Source: an uncultured Eubacterium sp.
GTDB taxonomy: Bacteria; Bacillota; Clostridia; Lachnospirales; Lachnospiraceae
Direction of reading: 5' to 3'
Assembly (NCBI RefSeq): GCF_934295145.1
Contig: NZ_CAKRAS010000025.1
Coordinates: forward strand, 1 to 43,305
Length of the DNA stretch: 43,305 bases
Shown one piece after another: positions 7,692 through 16,412 of this stretch. The notes beneath the pieces are model-generated. The model did no database searches and was not told the origin of the DNA. It was given only the letters and a program-made list of their open reading frames with translations. The first letter of the stretch is position 1, and the number at the start of each line of letters is the position of its first letter. A program made the position numbers and the translations under genes.

Positions 7692-9053
7692 TTACTCCTT
7701 TAAAGCATGAACCATTTCTTTAAACATTTTTCCACGAACTTCATAGTTCGGGAACATTCCCCAGCTTGCACATGCCGGTGAAAGTAATACAGCATCTCCG
7801 TTCTCGGCATTTTCATAACAGATATCTACGGCCTCCTGCAGGCTGTCTGCAAACACATAATCATGGAATCCACAGGCATCCGCTGCCGCAGCTATTTTTT
7901 CTCTGGTCTGACCGATCAGTACCAGTTTCTTTACTTTTCCATCAAAACTATTGATCCACTCGGTATACTCGGACTGTTTGTCATAGCCCCCGCCGATTAG
8001 GTAGGTCGGACGGTCCATTGCCTGAATGCCTTTGATGGCAGCATCTGGATTTGTACCCTTTGAATCATTGTAGAAACGAACACCACGTTTCTCTGTTACA
8101 TACTCAATTCTGTGCTCTACTGCCTGGAACGTACGCAGTGCCTGACGGATATGTTCCATGGACACGCCATAATTTAAGGCCATTGCTACTGCAGCCATTA
8201 CATTTTCATGATTATGGCGGCCAAGGATATTCAATTCATCAGTAGAAAATACTTCTTCTTTCTGGCTGTCATGAGCATAGATGATCTTATCACCATCCAG
8301 ATAAATTCCCTCTTCCAGCGTTCTGAGACTGCTGAAGAATACAATATGCGCAGATAATTCTTTTGCGCGCTCTCTAAGCACTTCATCCTCATAATTTAAT
8401 ACACAGGTCTGCTCTGGTCCCTGATTTTTCGCAATGCTGAGTTTTGCAGCTATGTAATTTTCCATTGTATGATGACGGTTCAGATGATCCGGTGTGATAT
8501 TTAAAATGGCAGACACCTTCGGACAGAACTCATCGATGGTTTCCAGCTGAAAACTGCTGATCTCTGCAACCGTTACGGTATCATCCGTATCTTCTGCAAC
8601 TACACCGGTATAAGGAATTCCGATATTTCCTACTACATGTACGTGCGGGAATGCAGTCTTCATGATCTCACCAAGCAGTGCAGTGGTTGTAGTCTTACCA
8701 TTTGTACCGGTAATTGCAAGCACATCACCCTTTTTACATCGGTAAGCCAGTTCGATCTCACCCCATATTGGCAGTCCGGCCTCTCTCAGACGGTTCACGA
8801 TTGGAAGATCCACAGGTACACCAGGACTTAATACAACCAGATCCAGTGCTATTTCCACTTCCTGCGGGAGTTCTCCCACATATAATTCCGGTGTCTTTCC
8901 TGCCTCAAAGTTTTCCAGTATATGCGCTTTATCCAGCTTTTCATTTCCATCAAATAAAACGACGCTTGCTCCGGCACTTTCCAATAAATTTGCTGCCGCT
9001 ACTCCACTGATACCGGTTCCGAATACCAGTACTTTTTTCCCTGTGAATTCCAT
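7692..9053 (-). CDS. murD: UDP-N-acetylmuramoylalanine--D-glutamate ligase MurD
   Basis: Cytoplasmic Mur ligase that adds D-glutamate to UDP-MurNAc-L-Ala using ATP. The N-terminal Rossmann-like domain starts KKVLVFGTGISG; the ATP-binding loop GTNGKTTTT is at about residues 116-124; the central domain carries LNITPDHLNRHH; the C-terminal domain carries the YNDSKGTNPDA and LLSPACASWGMF motifs. Length 453 is normal. The ATG at 9053 is preferred over the GTG at 9059 because GGAGG is 9 bases upstream of the ATG but only 3 from the GTG. It lies between mraY and ftsW; a 164-base gap rich in hairpins separates it from mraY. Confidence 0.97.
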   Translation of the reverse strand: MEFTGKKVLVFGTGISGVAAANLLESAGASVVLFDGNEKLDKAHILENFEAGKTPELYVGELPQEVEIALDLVVLSPGVPVDLPIVNRLREAGLPIWGEIELAYRCKKGDVLAITGTNGKTTTTALLGEIMKTAFPHVHVVGNIGIPYTGVVAEDTDDTVTVAEISSFQLETIDEFCPKVSAILNITPDHLNRHHTMENYIAAKLSIAKNQGPEQTCVLNYEDEVLRERAKELSAHIVFFSSLRTLEEGIYLDGDKIIYAHDSQKEEVFSTDELNILGRHNHENVMAAVAMALNYGVSMEHIRQALRTFQAVEHRIEYVTEKRGVRFYNDSKGTNPDAAIKGIQAMDRPTYLIGGGYDKQSEYTEWINSFDGKVKKLVLIGQTREKIAAAADACGFHDYVFADSLQEAVDICYENAENGDAVLLSPACASWGMFPNYEVRGKMFKEMVHALKE

Positions 9054-9217
9054 TGTCACATTCCTCCAGATTATTTTTCCTCAAGAAAGTGTGCTTTCAC
9101 ACACTTTCGCAAATAAAGTTATCAATAGCACATCTTTCTTGTCCGCGCCGAGCACGATTGCGGAGCAATAATTTCTCCTTGTGCGAGTGTGCATCTCTTG
9201 CACAAAGTACATTTCAC
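9054..9217 (-). other. Hairpin-rich intergenic element between mraY and murD
   Basis: Three inverted repeats lie in this gap, unlike the tight spacing elsewhere in the cluster: GAAAGTGTG at 9085-9093 with CACACTTTC at 9100-9108; ATTGC/GCAAT around the minus-strand sequence ATTGCTCCGCAAT; and TTGTGC/GCACAA near 9178-9203. None is followed by a clear U tract on the minus strand. It could be a palindromic intergenic repeat or mRNA-processing sites. No coding frame was seen. Confidence 0.45.
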
Positions 9218-10171
9218 CTATACAATACCAATATATGCAATCAGACAAAGAATTGCTGTCACGATTGAAAATACTGCAACCACACGGGTTTCAGACCATC
9301 CACCAAGTTCAAAATGATGATGGATCGGTGCCATGCGGAAAAATCTCTTTCCACCTGTTTTCTTAAAATATACGACCTGAATCATAACGGAAATGATCTC
9401 GATCCAGTAGATCAGTCCGACGATCAGGATAAAGATCGGCATCTGCATCATATACGCAGCTGCTGCCACGAAACCGCCCAGAGCGAGAGAACCGGTATCT
9501 CCCATAAATACGCTGGCCGGATATACATTAAACAGTAAAAATCCAAGCAGAGCGCCGACAACCGCACAGGTCACCGGTGCAATACCTGCACCTGTTCCGA
9601 CTGCGATCACGGAAAAGAATGTCGCAACCAGAATTGTTACGCTGGAAGCCAGACCATCCAGTCCATCCGTAAAGTTTACGCCGTTTACTGTACCGATCAC
9701 TGCAAAAAACAGAATCGGAACTGCAAGCCAGCCAAGTTCCAGATAATGTCCTTTGCTGAATGGGATCAGCATAGACAGTGATACGTCACTTTTTACAAGA
9801 TATACTGCAAATACAGCTGTCACAACGATCTCACAGAGCATTTTCTGCCATGCAAGCAGTCCGTCGGATCTGCGCAGTACAACTTTCAGATAGTCATCTA
9901 AGAATCCGATGATTCCAAATCCGACTGTCACAAACAGCACCGGAATAATCTTCGGATATCCCTTTACATAAAACAGGGAAGTGATCACTACCGCGATAAG
10001 GATCATGATACCGCCCATGGTCGGGGTACCATTTTTCTTCTGATGGGACTCAAGTTCCTCTCTCTCTGTATTCCCAATTTTCAATTTCCGTAAAAACGGA
10101 ATCACGACCGGTCCTAACACTGCTGTGATCGCAAATGCCAGCAGTACCGGAATAATTACCTGATATGTCAT
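9218..10171 (-). CDS. mraY: Phospho-N-acetylmuramoyl-pentapeptide transferase MraY
   Basis: Integral membrane enzyme that makes lipid I by transferring phospho-MurNAc-pentapeptide to undecaprenyl phosphate. Family motifs are all present: KKNGTPTMGGIMI, the aspartate pair in FLDDYLK, NGVNFTDGLDGLA, and the C-terminal HHHFE. About ten membrane segments are spread over 317 residues, the usual length. The ATG at 10171 (MTYQVIIPVLL) is chosen because AAGAGGTG lies just before it; the frame is open further upstream without a better start. The gene lies 115 bases after a class B PBP gene. A/T-rich sequence at 10205-10286 shows nothing definite. Confidence 0.97.
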   Translation of the reverse strand: MTYQVIIPVLLAFAITAVLGPVVIPFLRKLKIGNTEREELESHQKKNGTPTMGGIMILIAVVITSLFYVKGYPKIIPVLFVTVGFGIIGFLDDYLKVVLRRSDGLLAWQKMLCEIVVTAVFAVYLVKSDVSLSMLIPFSKGHYLELGWLAVPILFFAVIGTVNGVNFTDGLDGLASSVTILVATFFSVIAVGTGAGIAPVTCAVVGALLGFLLFNVYPASVFMGDTGSLALGGFVAAAAYMMQMPIFILIVGLIYWIEIISVMIQVVYFKKTGGKRFFRMAPIHHHFELGGWSETRVVAVFSIVTAILCLIAYIGIV

Positions 10172-10286
10172 TTTCACACCTCTTCTTACTTCGGCATCTC
10201 CCAATGTCGATTGTATGTTTTTTACAGTCTAAGTAGTATCATACGTCTTTTCTATTTGTTTGGCAACTCTGAATATCTGCCAATTT

Positions 10287-12038
10287 TCACTCCTGGGCGG
10301 AGTCCTCTGTCAGCACATTTTCCATCTTTTCTATTCCAAGATACGGAAGTGCATTTTCAAAAATCTCTTTCATCACCGGTGCCGCTACCGTTCCACCGTA
10401 ATAAATGCCCTGTGGATCATCAATCACGATCAGACCGATCACCTGTGGATCATCCGCCGGTGCAAAACCGAGGAAGGAAGCAATATATTTGTGCTCACTT
10501 CTCGGAAATGTCTGTGATGTCGCCGTCTTTCCTGCAATGGAAAAACCTTCCACTGCTGCTTTTTTTCCGGTTCCTTCTGAAACCACCTTCTCCAAAAGAG
10601 AACAAAGCGTTTCAGAGGTCCCTTCATTCACCATCCCCTCCGTTGTATCATAGGTAAAGGTGTGGATCGTCTCTCCTTTTGCATTCTGTACCGACACTCC
10701 AAAGTGTGGTACCACCCGGGTTCCACCGTTGATCAGAGACGATACTGTCGTGATCAGTTGGATTGGGGTGATCTGAAAAGACTGTCCAAAGGAGATTGTT
10801 GCCAGTTCCACCTGTCCTATCTTGTCTTTTTTATGCATGATCGTTGCCGCCTCACCCGGTAGATCGATTCCGGTTTTGCCCAGCAGCCCGAACTGCTCAA
10901 AGTAATGATAAAAATTGTCTGCGCCAAGCCGCAGTCCCAGTTCAATAAATACCGGGTTACAGGAATTCATAATTCCCTGAGTAAAGGTTTCTGCCCCATG
11001 TCCTGTTGTTTTATGACATCGGATTCTACGATCCTCTACAATTTTGTATCCGGGACAATAAAAAGGATCATCCACTGTCACCACATGCTGTTCCAGTGCC
11101 GCAGCCGTGGTAATAATTTTGAAGGTGGATCCCGGTTCGTAAGTATCATTGATACACGCATTTCTCCACATCTGGTTCAGAAGATCCTGTTTTTCTTCCT
11201 CAGGAACAGCCTTTTCCACATTCAGTGTAAACGGATTATTGAGATTGTACTCCGGTTCATTGACCATGACCAGTATCTCACCATTTTGCGGATTCATCAA
11301 AATCACGGATACACCATCTGCTGATTTTTCCTGCATCACCTTCTGTGCTGCCTGCTCACAGTAATTCTGAAGATTATAATCCAGACTAATGGTCAACTGA
11401 TTACCTACTGCAGGCTCTATCCTGCGTTCACCTTCTGCCTCCAGTTCTTCACCGAAAGCATTTGTCTGCGTCAGGATCTTTCCATCTGTCCCCGCCAGCC
11501 ATTCCTCATATTTTACTTCCAGTCCGACAATTCCCTGATTATCTCCACCGGTAAAACCGATAACTTTGGAAGCCAGCGTATCATAGGGATAATATCTGCG
11601 GTAGTCAGCATCTACTTTTACGCCGTCCAAGTGGTAGGACAAAATCTCATCCCCTGTCTCTTTTGGCACGTTGGAACAGACTCTTTCTATGGAACTGACC
11701 TTTTCCACACGCTTTCGCACGTTTTCCTCCGGCAGCTCCAGCTCCTTACACAATACCCGGATTACCTGCTCCGGATCCGTCAGCTGACTGTGGATCACGG
11801 ATATGGTACAGACGGACTGATTATCTGCCAGCACAATACCATTTCGGTCTGTGATTTTTCCACGGGCTGCTTTGATACTGCGTTCCCGTTCGTGCAGATT
11901 CTGCGCTTTTTCCTCATAATACTCTGACTGAAATACCATGAGATAGATCAGCCGCCCAAATTGTGCACACATTGCCGTTACAATGATCAGCATCAGTGCC
12001 ACAATTTTCTTTTTTTGAAATGTTTTTAAATGCTGCAT
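10287..12038 (-). CDS. Class B penicillin-binding protein (SpoVD/FtsI-like), KTA variant
   Basis: Peptidoglycan D,D-transpeptidase anchored by one N-terminal membrane segment (residues 11-36). A PBP dimerisation domain covers about residues 55-200, followed by the transpeptidase domain. Motif 1 is Ser304-Thr-Phe-Lys307 (YEPGSTFK) and motif 2 is Ser359-Cys-Asn361. Motif 3, normally KTG, reads Lys504-Thr-Ala506 (AGKTATSQ; the codon is GCG). No PASTA domain is present at the 583-residue C-terminus. The ATG is preceded only by a weak GGGG site. It lies directly after the other class B PBP in the operon. One of the two is expected to be the FtsW partner in septation and the other a spore cortex enzyme; the sequence does not assign them. 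Confidence 0.9.
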   Translation of the reverse strand: MQHLKTFQKKKIVALMLIIVTAMCAQFGRLIYLMVFQSEYYEEKAQNLHERERSIKAARGKITDRNGIVLADNQSVCTISVIHSQLTDPEQVIRVLCKELELPEENVRKRVEKVSSIERVCSNVPKETGDEILSYHLDGVKVDADYRRYYPYDTLASKVIGFTGGDNQGIVGLEVKYEEWLAGTDGKILTQTNAFGEELEAEGERRIEPAVGNQLTISLDYNLQNYCEQAAQKVMQEKSADGVSVILMNPQNGEILVMVNEPEYNLNNPFTLNVEKAVPEEEKQDLLNQMWRNACINDTYEPGSTFKIITTAAALEQHVVTVDDPFYCPGYKIVEDRRIRCHKTTGHGAETFTQGIMNSCNPVFIELGLRLGADNFYHYFEQFGLLGKTGIDLPGEAATIMHKKDKIGQVELATISFGQSFQITPIQLITTVSSLINGGTRVVPHFGVSVQNAKGETIHTFTYDTTEGMVNEGTSETLCSLLEKVVSEGTGKKAAVEGFSIAGKTATSQTFPRSEHKYIASFLGFAPADDPQVIGLIVIDDPQGIYYGGTVAAPVMKEIFENALPYLGIEKMENVLTEDSAQE

Positions 12039-12108
12039 AAAAAGCCCCAGAACATCCCTTTCTTACAGGATATTCCTGATATTTGCTCCTTATGCCCGGC
12101 AAAACACC

Positions 12109-14196
12109 TTACTGACCGCTGGTACTGTCCTCTGTACTCTGCGGAGCCTGCGTCGGCACCTCACTGTCCATGGACTCGGTCGTTGTCTCTACCGGTGTAC
12201 CTTCACCGGTGATTCCAATACCTTCGTTTACGCCGGTTTTTTCCTCATCCGGATAAATTCCCATATATGGGAGTGCTTCTTTTAAAATTTCTCGGGCAAT
12301 ACTCTGTGCATAATAGCTGTGCGCCTGATCGGCTGAGTTTGCCTCATCTACTACTACATATATCGCAACCTGCGGATTATCTGCAGGTACCGATCCAATA
12401 AAGGATACCAGATATTTTCTGGCAGAACGCGGCAGTTTCTGCGCCGTACCGGTTTTTCCACCCATGGAATAACCGTCTACTTTTGCTTTTTTACCGGAAC
12501 CATTTACTACAACGCCCTGCAAATACTGACGAATTGTTGCTGAAGTTTCCTCGGAAATGGTTTCTTTGATCAGTGTCGGTTCGATGTTCTGTACTGTATT
12601 TCCGTTGGAATCCTCAATCTTGCACACCATATGTGGCTGATAATATTTACCTCCGTTGATCAGGGAACAATAGCCTGCGATCATCTGGATCATCGTTACG
12701 TTATAACTCTGTCCAAAAGAGTTGGTTGCAAGGTTGATAGTGCTTAACTGATCTTCTGAATAAATCAGAGAATCGGTTCTTGCTTCACCTGGCAAATCGA
12801 TGTTTGTCTTTAATCCAAAATTAAAAATCTGCTGATACCGGCTGAAATTGGCAGGTCCGATGAGATAGGACATCTGCATCAGGGCATCGTTACAGGAATT
12901 TTCCAGAGCCTGCTGAACCGTCTCCATACCATGTCCGGCCTTTTTGATACAGCTGATATGATGACCGGAAATGCTCTCTCCACCATCACAGTAGAAAGTC
13001 TCGTTTCCTGTCAGTGTACCACTGTCAAGACCGGTCGCAACAGTAAATGGTTTTGCGGTGGATCCCGGCTCATAAGTGGATGACACGCAGAAATTATTCC
13101 ATACCTGATTCAGCAATGCCAGATGGTGGATCTGTTCCAACTGTTCTTCACTGTAATGCTCGTTCAGAGCTGCACTCCACTGATCATCTGTCATGGCATT
13201 GATTTCATCCAGACTGTAATATTTCTTCAATTCCACACGTTCCGCCTGTTTGATGATTGTTGCGCGTTCGTCATCAGTAAAGTACTTATCCGTATCTGCA
13301 TCCCATGGATTCTGCAAACTGAAGGTACGGTTTGTAGCCATAGCCAGCACTTCCCCGTTGTTCGGGTCCATCATGATAACGCCAATATTTTTGGCGCCTT
13401 CATGGGAAGAATCCTTCATAGCATTGTTAAATTCCGCAATCTTACTCTCCACAATGGACTGCAGGTTCGCATCAATGGTGGATACCACGTTACTACCATC
13501 TGTCGCGTCTTTAACCTTGATCTCATAATTGGAATCAGAGTTTACATATCCATATTCTTTCCCGTCAATTCCATTTAATGTACTGTTATAATAATCCTCC
13601 AGACCGCCGATTCCTTCATTACCGGATGTGGTAAATCCAAGAATGGAGCATGCCAGAGAATCATACGGGTAGTTTCTGATATATTCTTTTTCAAACCAGA
13701 CACCTTTGATATTTTTGCCAGTTTTTTTGTCATTCTGTAACGACTCAAACTGGGCGATCTCATCGTATGGCAGTTTCTTGGCGAGAACATAATACCGTTT
13801 TTTCGGATTTGCACTGACGTAGCTGCGCAGTTCTTCGGTATCCAGTCCAAAACACTGATTTAATGCAGACAGTGTTGGTTCTAAATATGCCTCCCTGGAT
13901 GTTAGAACACTACAATCTAAAATGACATTGTAAACATCTGTACTCGTTGCAAGAACGGTCCCCTTTCTATCTACAATGTCACCCCTGCGGAATGGTATGG
14001 TCTTGCTGCTGTATTCCTGCTGGTTCAGCACGATCTTTGCATACTTGTCACCGCTTTTTAATTCAATATACGCCAAACGTCCCACCAGGCAGATGAGAAC
14101 ACCTGCAATGGCAATGAAGATGATCAGCATCTTTGCCTTCATTCTGGTGAGAAATTTATAGGTCTTTTCTTTTTTTCTTCGTCTTCTGGGTCTCAT
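12109..14196 (-). CDS. Class B penicillin-binding protein (FtsI/SpoVD-like)
   Basis: Septal or sporulation D,D-transpeptidase. A very basic N-terminus (MRPRRRRKKEK) and one membrane segment (residues 22-43) precede the dimerisation domain (about 65-235) and the transpeptidase domain (about 265-640). Catalytic motifs are canonical: Ser379-Thr-Ala-Lys382 (YEPGSTAK), Ser434-Cys-Asn436 and Lys581-Thr-Gly583 (GGKTGTAQ). At 695 residues it is longer than its neighbour because of a charged insertion at about 295-365 ahead of the active-site serine and a Thr/Glu/Ser-rich C-terminal tail. No PASTA domain. It starts 18 bases after ftsL, with GGAGGAG ahead of the ATG. Its position directly after ftsL matches pbpB of Bacillus, which favours the vegetative septal role. 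Confidence 0.93.
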   Translation of the reverse strand: MRPRRRRKKEKTYKFLTRMKAKMLIIFIAIAGVLICLVGRLAYIELKSGDKYAKIVLNQQEYSSKTIPFRRGDIVDRKGTVLATSTDVYNVILDCSVLTSREAYLEPTLSALNQCFGLDTEELRSYVSANPKKRYYVLAKKLPYDEIAQFESLQNDKKTGKNIKGVWFEKEYIRNYPYDSLACSILGFTTSGNEGIGGLEDYYNSTLNGIDGKEYGYVNSDSNYEIKVKDATDGSNVVSTIDANLQSIVESKIAEFNNAMKDSSHEGAKNIGVIMMDPNNGEVLAMATNRTFSLQNPWDADTDKYFTDDERATIIKQAERVELKKYYSLDEINAMTDDQWSAALNEHYSEEQLEQIHHLALLNQVWNNFCVSSTYEPGSTAKPFTVATGLDSGTLTGNETFYCDGGESISGHHISCIKKAGHGMETVQQALENSCNDALMQMSYLIGPANFSRYQQIFNFGLKTNIDLPGEARTDSLIYSEDQLSTINLATNSFGQSYNVTMIQMIAGYCSLINGGKYYQPHMVCKIEDSNGNTVQNIEPTLIKETISEETSATIRQYLQGVVVNGSGKKAKVDGYSMGGKTGTAQKLPRSARKYLVSFIGSVPADNPQVAIYVVVDEANSADQAHSYYAQSIAREILKEALPYMGIYPDEEKTGVNEGIGITGEGTPVETTTESMDSEVPTQAPQSTEDSTSGQ

Positions 14197-14214
14197 TCGC
14201 TCTCCTCCACAGGA

Positions 14215-14706
14215 TTAATTGGATGGAATTTCCCCATACTGGTTCATGTAATCACTATTTTCCACAGAATAATAACGAACCTGCTCACTCCCCGGTGTCA
14301 CCATGCCAAGACCTTTTGCTGCTTCACGCACCTGATCCAGATTCATGGTTGTCTCCAGTCTCTTTTCAGCAGCCACGTTGTCTGCTTTCTGCTCTGCAAT
14401 CTGACTTTCGATGGATGCGATATTTGCCAGTCTCGTTGTCACATCAGACTGCAGATGGATAAATACTGCACATACGATAAAACAGACTGCTGTTGCCGTA
14501 ACCAAGAATGCCACATAACGGCGATCCATTGCCATTGCTCTCTGCTGATTCTGCTTTGCCGCATTTCTTCTGATCCGTTCTCTGCGCAGTTCCTCACGGC
14601 TTTTTTCTACCTGCTGCTCTCTTCTTGCAGGTGCCAGTTCCCGTTGTCTGACTACGTTTCCTTCAATATATGCATTGTGTCGATATTGTCTGTCTCTACT
14701 TTCCAT
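14215..14706 (-). CDS. ftsL: Cell division protein FtsL-like
   Basis: Small bitopic septal protein that works with DivIB and DivIC to activate septal synthesis. The 163-residue protein has a long basic, Gln/Arg-rich cytoplasmic region (residues 1-60), one membrane segment (about 64-85), and an extracellular heptad-like coiled coil (SDVTTRLANIASIESQIAEQK, read in part) ending at a conserved-looking GLGMVTP segment. FtsL is poorly conserved in sequence, so the call rests on topology, the coiled coil, the GLGM motif and the position between rsmH and the PBP. The cytoplasmic region is longer than in Bacillus FtsL. Confidence 0.85.
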   Translation of the reverse strand: MESRDRQYRHNAYIEGNVVRQRELAPARREQQVEKSREELRRERIRRNAAKQNQQRAMAMDRRYVAFLVTATAVCFIVCAVFIHLQSDVTTRLANIASIESQIAEQKADNVAAEKRLETTMNLDQVREAAKGLGMVTPGSEQVRYYSVENSDYMNQYGEIPSN

Positions 14707-14751
14707 TTTTCTTATACACCTTCTAAATTATTTTATAAATATAAGTTGTCT

Positions 14752-15690
14752 TTATCTTCGCTCAAACACACGCAATTTGGCGCTTTTTGAACGTTTATTG
14801 TGTTCCAGCTCTTCTTCCGACGGAAGAATTGGCTTTCTTGTAATGGTTTTCCCCAATGATTTTTTTCCACATACACACACCGGAAAGTTTGGCGGGCAGG
14901 TACATGGGTTTTCATTTCTTTTAAAATTCGTCTTGACAATGCGATCTTCCAGGGAATGGAATGTGATAATACACAGACGCCCTCCCGGTTTCAGCATACG
15001 AATCATCTCATCCAGAGAATTTTCCAGCACATCAAGTTCATGATTCAATTCAATACGAATGGCCTGATAGGTACGTTTCGCCGGATGGCCACCGGTTGCA
15101 CGAATCTTTGCCGGAATCGCCGCACGAATAATCTCATTCAGCTGCCCGGTTGTCTCAATCGGAGCCTTTTCTCTGGCCTGTACGATATGTTTTGCAATAT
15201 TTTTTGCGAATTTATCTTCTCCGTAATCACGGATCATACGATAAAGTTCCTGTTCGCTGTATTCTGCCAGGATATCCTTCGCTGTCAGGTTCTGACGTTG
15301 ATCCATTCTCATGTCCAGCGGAGCATTTTCTTCTTTGTAGGTAAATCCCCTGGCCGGTTCGTCCAACTGATAAGAAGAAACACCCAGATCCAGCATAATG
15401 CCGTCCACCTGTTCAATGCCGATCTCACGCAGACGCGCCGGCATCTCACAGTAATTACTGCGAATGATCGTTACTTTATCTTGAAAAGGTTCTAATCGTT
15501 TCGTCGCGGCTGCAATCGCATCTGCATCCTGATCGATTCCGATAAGTCTTCCTTTTTCTGAAATTCTGTTGCAGATCTCATAACTGTGACCTGCCCCGCC
15601 CAGCGTGCCATCCACATAGATGCCATCCGGATCAGTGATCAGATTACTGACGGTTTCATCCAGTAATACTGATATATGCGAAAAGTCCAT
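14752..15690 (-). CDS. rsmH: 16S rRNA (cytosine(1402)-N(4))-methyltransferase RsmH
   Basis: S-adenosylmethionine-dependent methyltransferase that modifies C1402 in the decoding region of 16S rRNA. It starts with the family hallmark HISVLLDE; the SAM-binding motif is DGTLGGAGHS; IMLDLGVSSYQLD and RPGGRLCIITFHSLEDRIVK (read here as MLKPGGRLCIITFHSLEDR) follow. A Cys-rich patch, CTCPPNFPVCVCG, precedes the C-terminal RSKSAKLRVFER. Length 312 is normal. AGGAGG is 10 bases before the ATG. It is the second gene of the dcw cluster, 26 bases after mraZ. Confidence 0.97.
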   Translation of the reverse strand: MDFSHISVLLDETVSNLITDPDGIYVDGTLGGAGHSYEICNRISEKGRLIGIDQDADAIAAATKRLEPFQDKVTIIRSNYCEMPARLREIGIEQVDGIMLDLGVSSYQLDEPARGFTYKEENAPLDMRMDQRQNLTAKDILAEYSEQELYRMIRDYGEDKFAKNIAKHIVQAREKAPIETTGQLNEIIRAAIPAKIRATGGHPAKRTYQAIRIELNHELDVLENSLDEMIRMLKPGGRLCIITFHSLEDRIVKTNFKRNENPCTCPPNFPVCVCGKKSLGKTITRKPILPSEEELEHNKRSKSAKLRVFERR

Positions 15691-15716
15691 ATTTCGCCTG
15701 CCTCCTGTCAGTTCGG

Positions 15717-16157
15717 TTATATTCCCAGACCAAGTTCTGCCATATGTTCAGCAACTTCGTCCATATCTTCATACTCATTCTCACCCAGCCAGCGTTCCTT
15801 ACTCCAGATTTCCACACGGTTCAGGACACCGACCAACACTGCTTCTTTTCCGATTCCCGCAAACTCGCGCAATACAGATGGAATCAGGATTCTTCCCTGC
15901 TTGTCCACTTCACAGTCAGCAGCTCCCGCAAAGAAGAAACGTGAGAACTTACGTGCATCTTTTGTGGTCAACGGTAATTCACGGAATTTATTTTCGATGT
16001 TCTCCCACTCTTCGTTCGGATATACAAAAAGGCAGCCATCCAGCCCTTTGGTGACTACGAATATCTCTCCCAGTGATTCACGGAATTTTGCCGGTACAAT
16101 CAATCTGCCCTTGGCATCTACGGTATGATTGTATTCGCCTTTAAATCCGCGTCCCAT
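15717..16157 (-). CDS. mraZ: Transcriptional regulator MraZ
   Basis: DNA-binding protein that controls its own dcw operon by binding short tandem repeats at the promoter. The 146 residues contain two SpoVT/AbrB-like swapped-hairpin units, with the paired motifs KGRLIVPAKFRESL and QGRILIPSVLREFAGI. AGGAAGGGG lies before the ATG. It is the first gene of the cluster, and the repeats it should bind lie at 16216-16261 next to the operon promoter. Length and motifs are standard. Confidence 0.97.
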   Translation of the reverse strand: MGRGFKGEYNHTVDAKGRLIVPAKFRESLGEIFVVTKGLDGCLFVYPNEEWENIENKFRELPLTTKDARKFSRFFFAGAADCEVDKQGRILIPSVLREFAGIGKEAVLVGVLNRVEIWSKERWLGENEYEDMDEVAEHMAELGLGI

Positions 16158-16215
16158 CGAAAACCCCTTCCTTTCCGGTTTATCTAAACGGTGTTTCGGT
16201 TATCAACAAAGTTAT

Positions 16216-16261
16216 CCACATTATCCACTTTCTACCCTTTCACACCACTTTTCACCACTTT
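16216..16261 (-). promoter_or_regulatory. MraZ operator repeats overlapping DnaA-box-like sites
   Basis: On the minus strand, AAAGTGG occurs at 16261-16255, 16251-16245 and 16231-16225, with a degenerate copy (AAAGGGT) at 16240-16234 and a further ATGTGG near 16221. The period is about 10 bases, as expected for the MraZ ring. The same segment, read on plus, holds TTATCCACA at 16212-16220 (a perfect DnaA box) flanked by TTATCAACA at 16200-16208 and TTATCCACT at 16221-16229. It lies immediately downstream of the promoter -10. Confidence 0.75.
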
Positions 16262-16270
16262 TATTTAAAT

Positions 16271-16299
16271 AGTATAGCATTTACCATTAAAAATCAATA
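16271..16299 (-). promoter_or_regulatory. dcw operon promoter (mraZ)
   Basis: Minus-strand TATTGA at 16299-16294, a 17-base spacer, and an extended -10 TGCTATACT with TATACT at 16276-16271. Transcription would begin near 16264, at the first MraZ repeat, so MraZ bound there should block initiation. Confidence 0.65.
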
Positions 16300-16317
16300 G
16301 AATTTTGCGTTCCAAAG

Positions 16318-16354
16318 CAAAAAAAATGCCCAAACAGACTCTGCTTGAACATTT
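16318..16354 (-). terminator. Terminator after the Spo0E-like gene
   Basis: Inverted repeat AAATG...CATTT enclosing a Gln-codon-like CAAGCAGA/TCTGTTTG stem, followed on the minus strand by a run of eight T. It lies 59 bases after the Spo0E-like stop and insulates that gene from the dcw promoter. Confidence 0.75.
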
Positions 16355-16412
16355 TTCCCAGATTATTCCATTTTCAGTCCCCACCAGGCACTCTTTTCTC
16401 GAAAAAAAGCTG

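Noticed and set aside
9054..9217. Intergenic repeats as a CRISPR array
   Set aside because: The repeats are inverted, not direct, and have no regular spacers.
16200..16229. Three DnaA-box-like sequences as a replication origin
   Set aside because: They lie in the dcw operator, with no dnaA, dnaN or A/T-rich unwinding region beside them.
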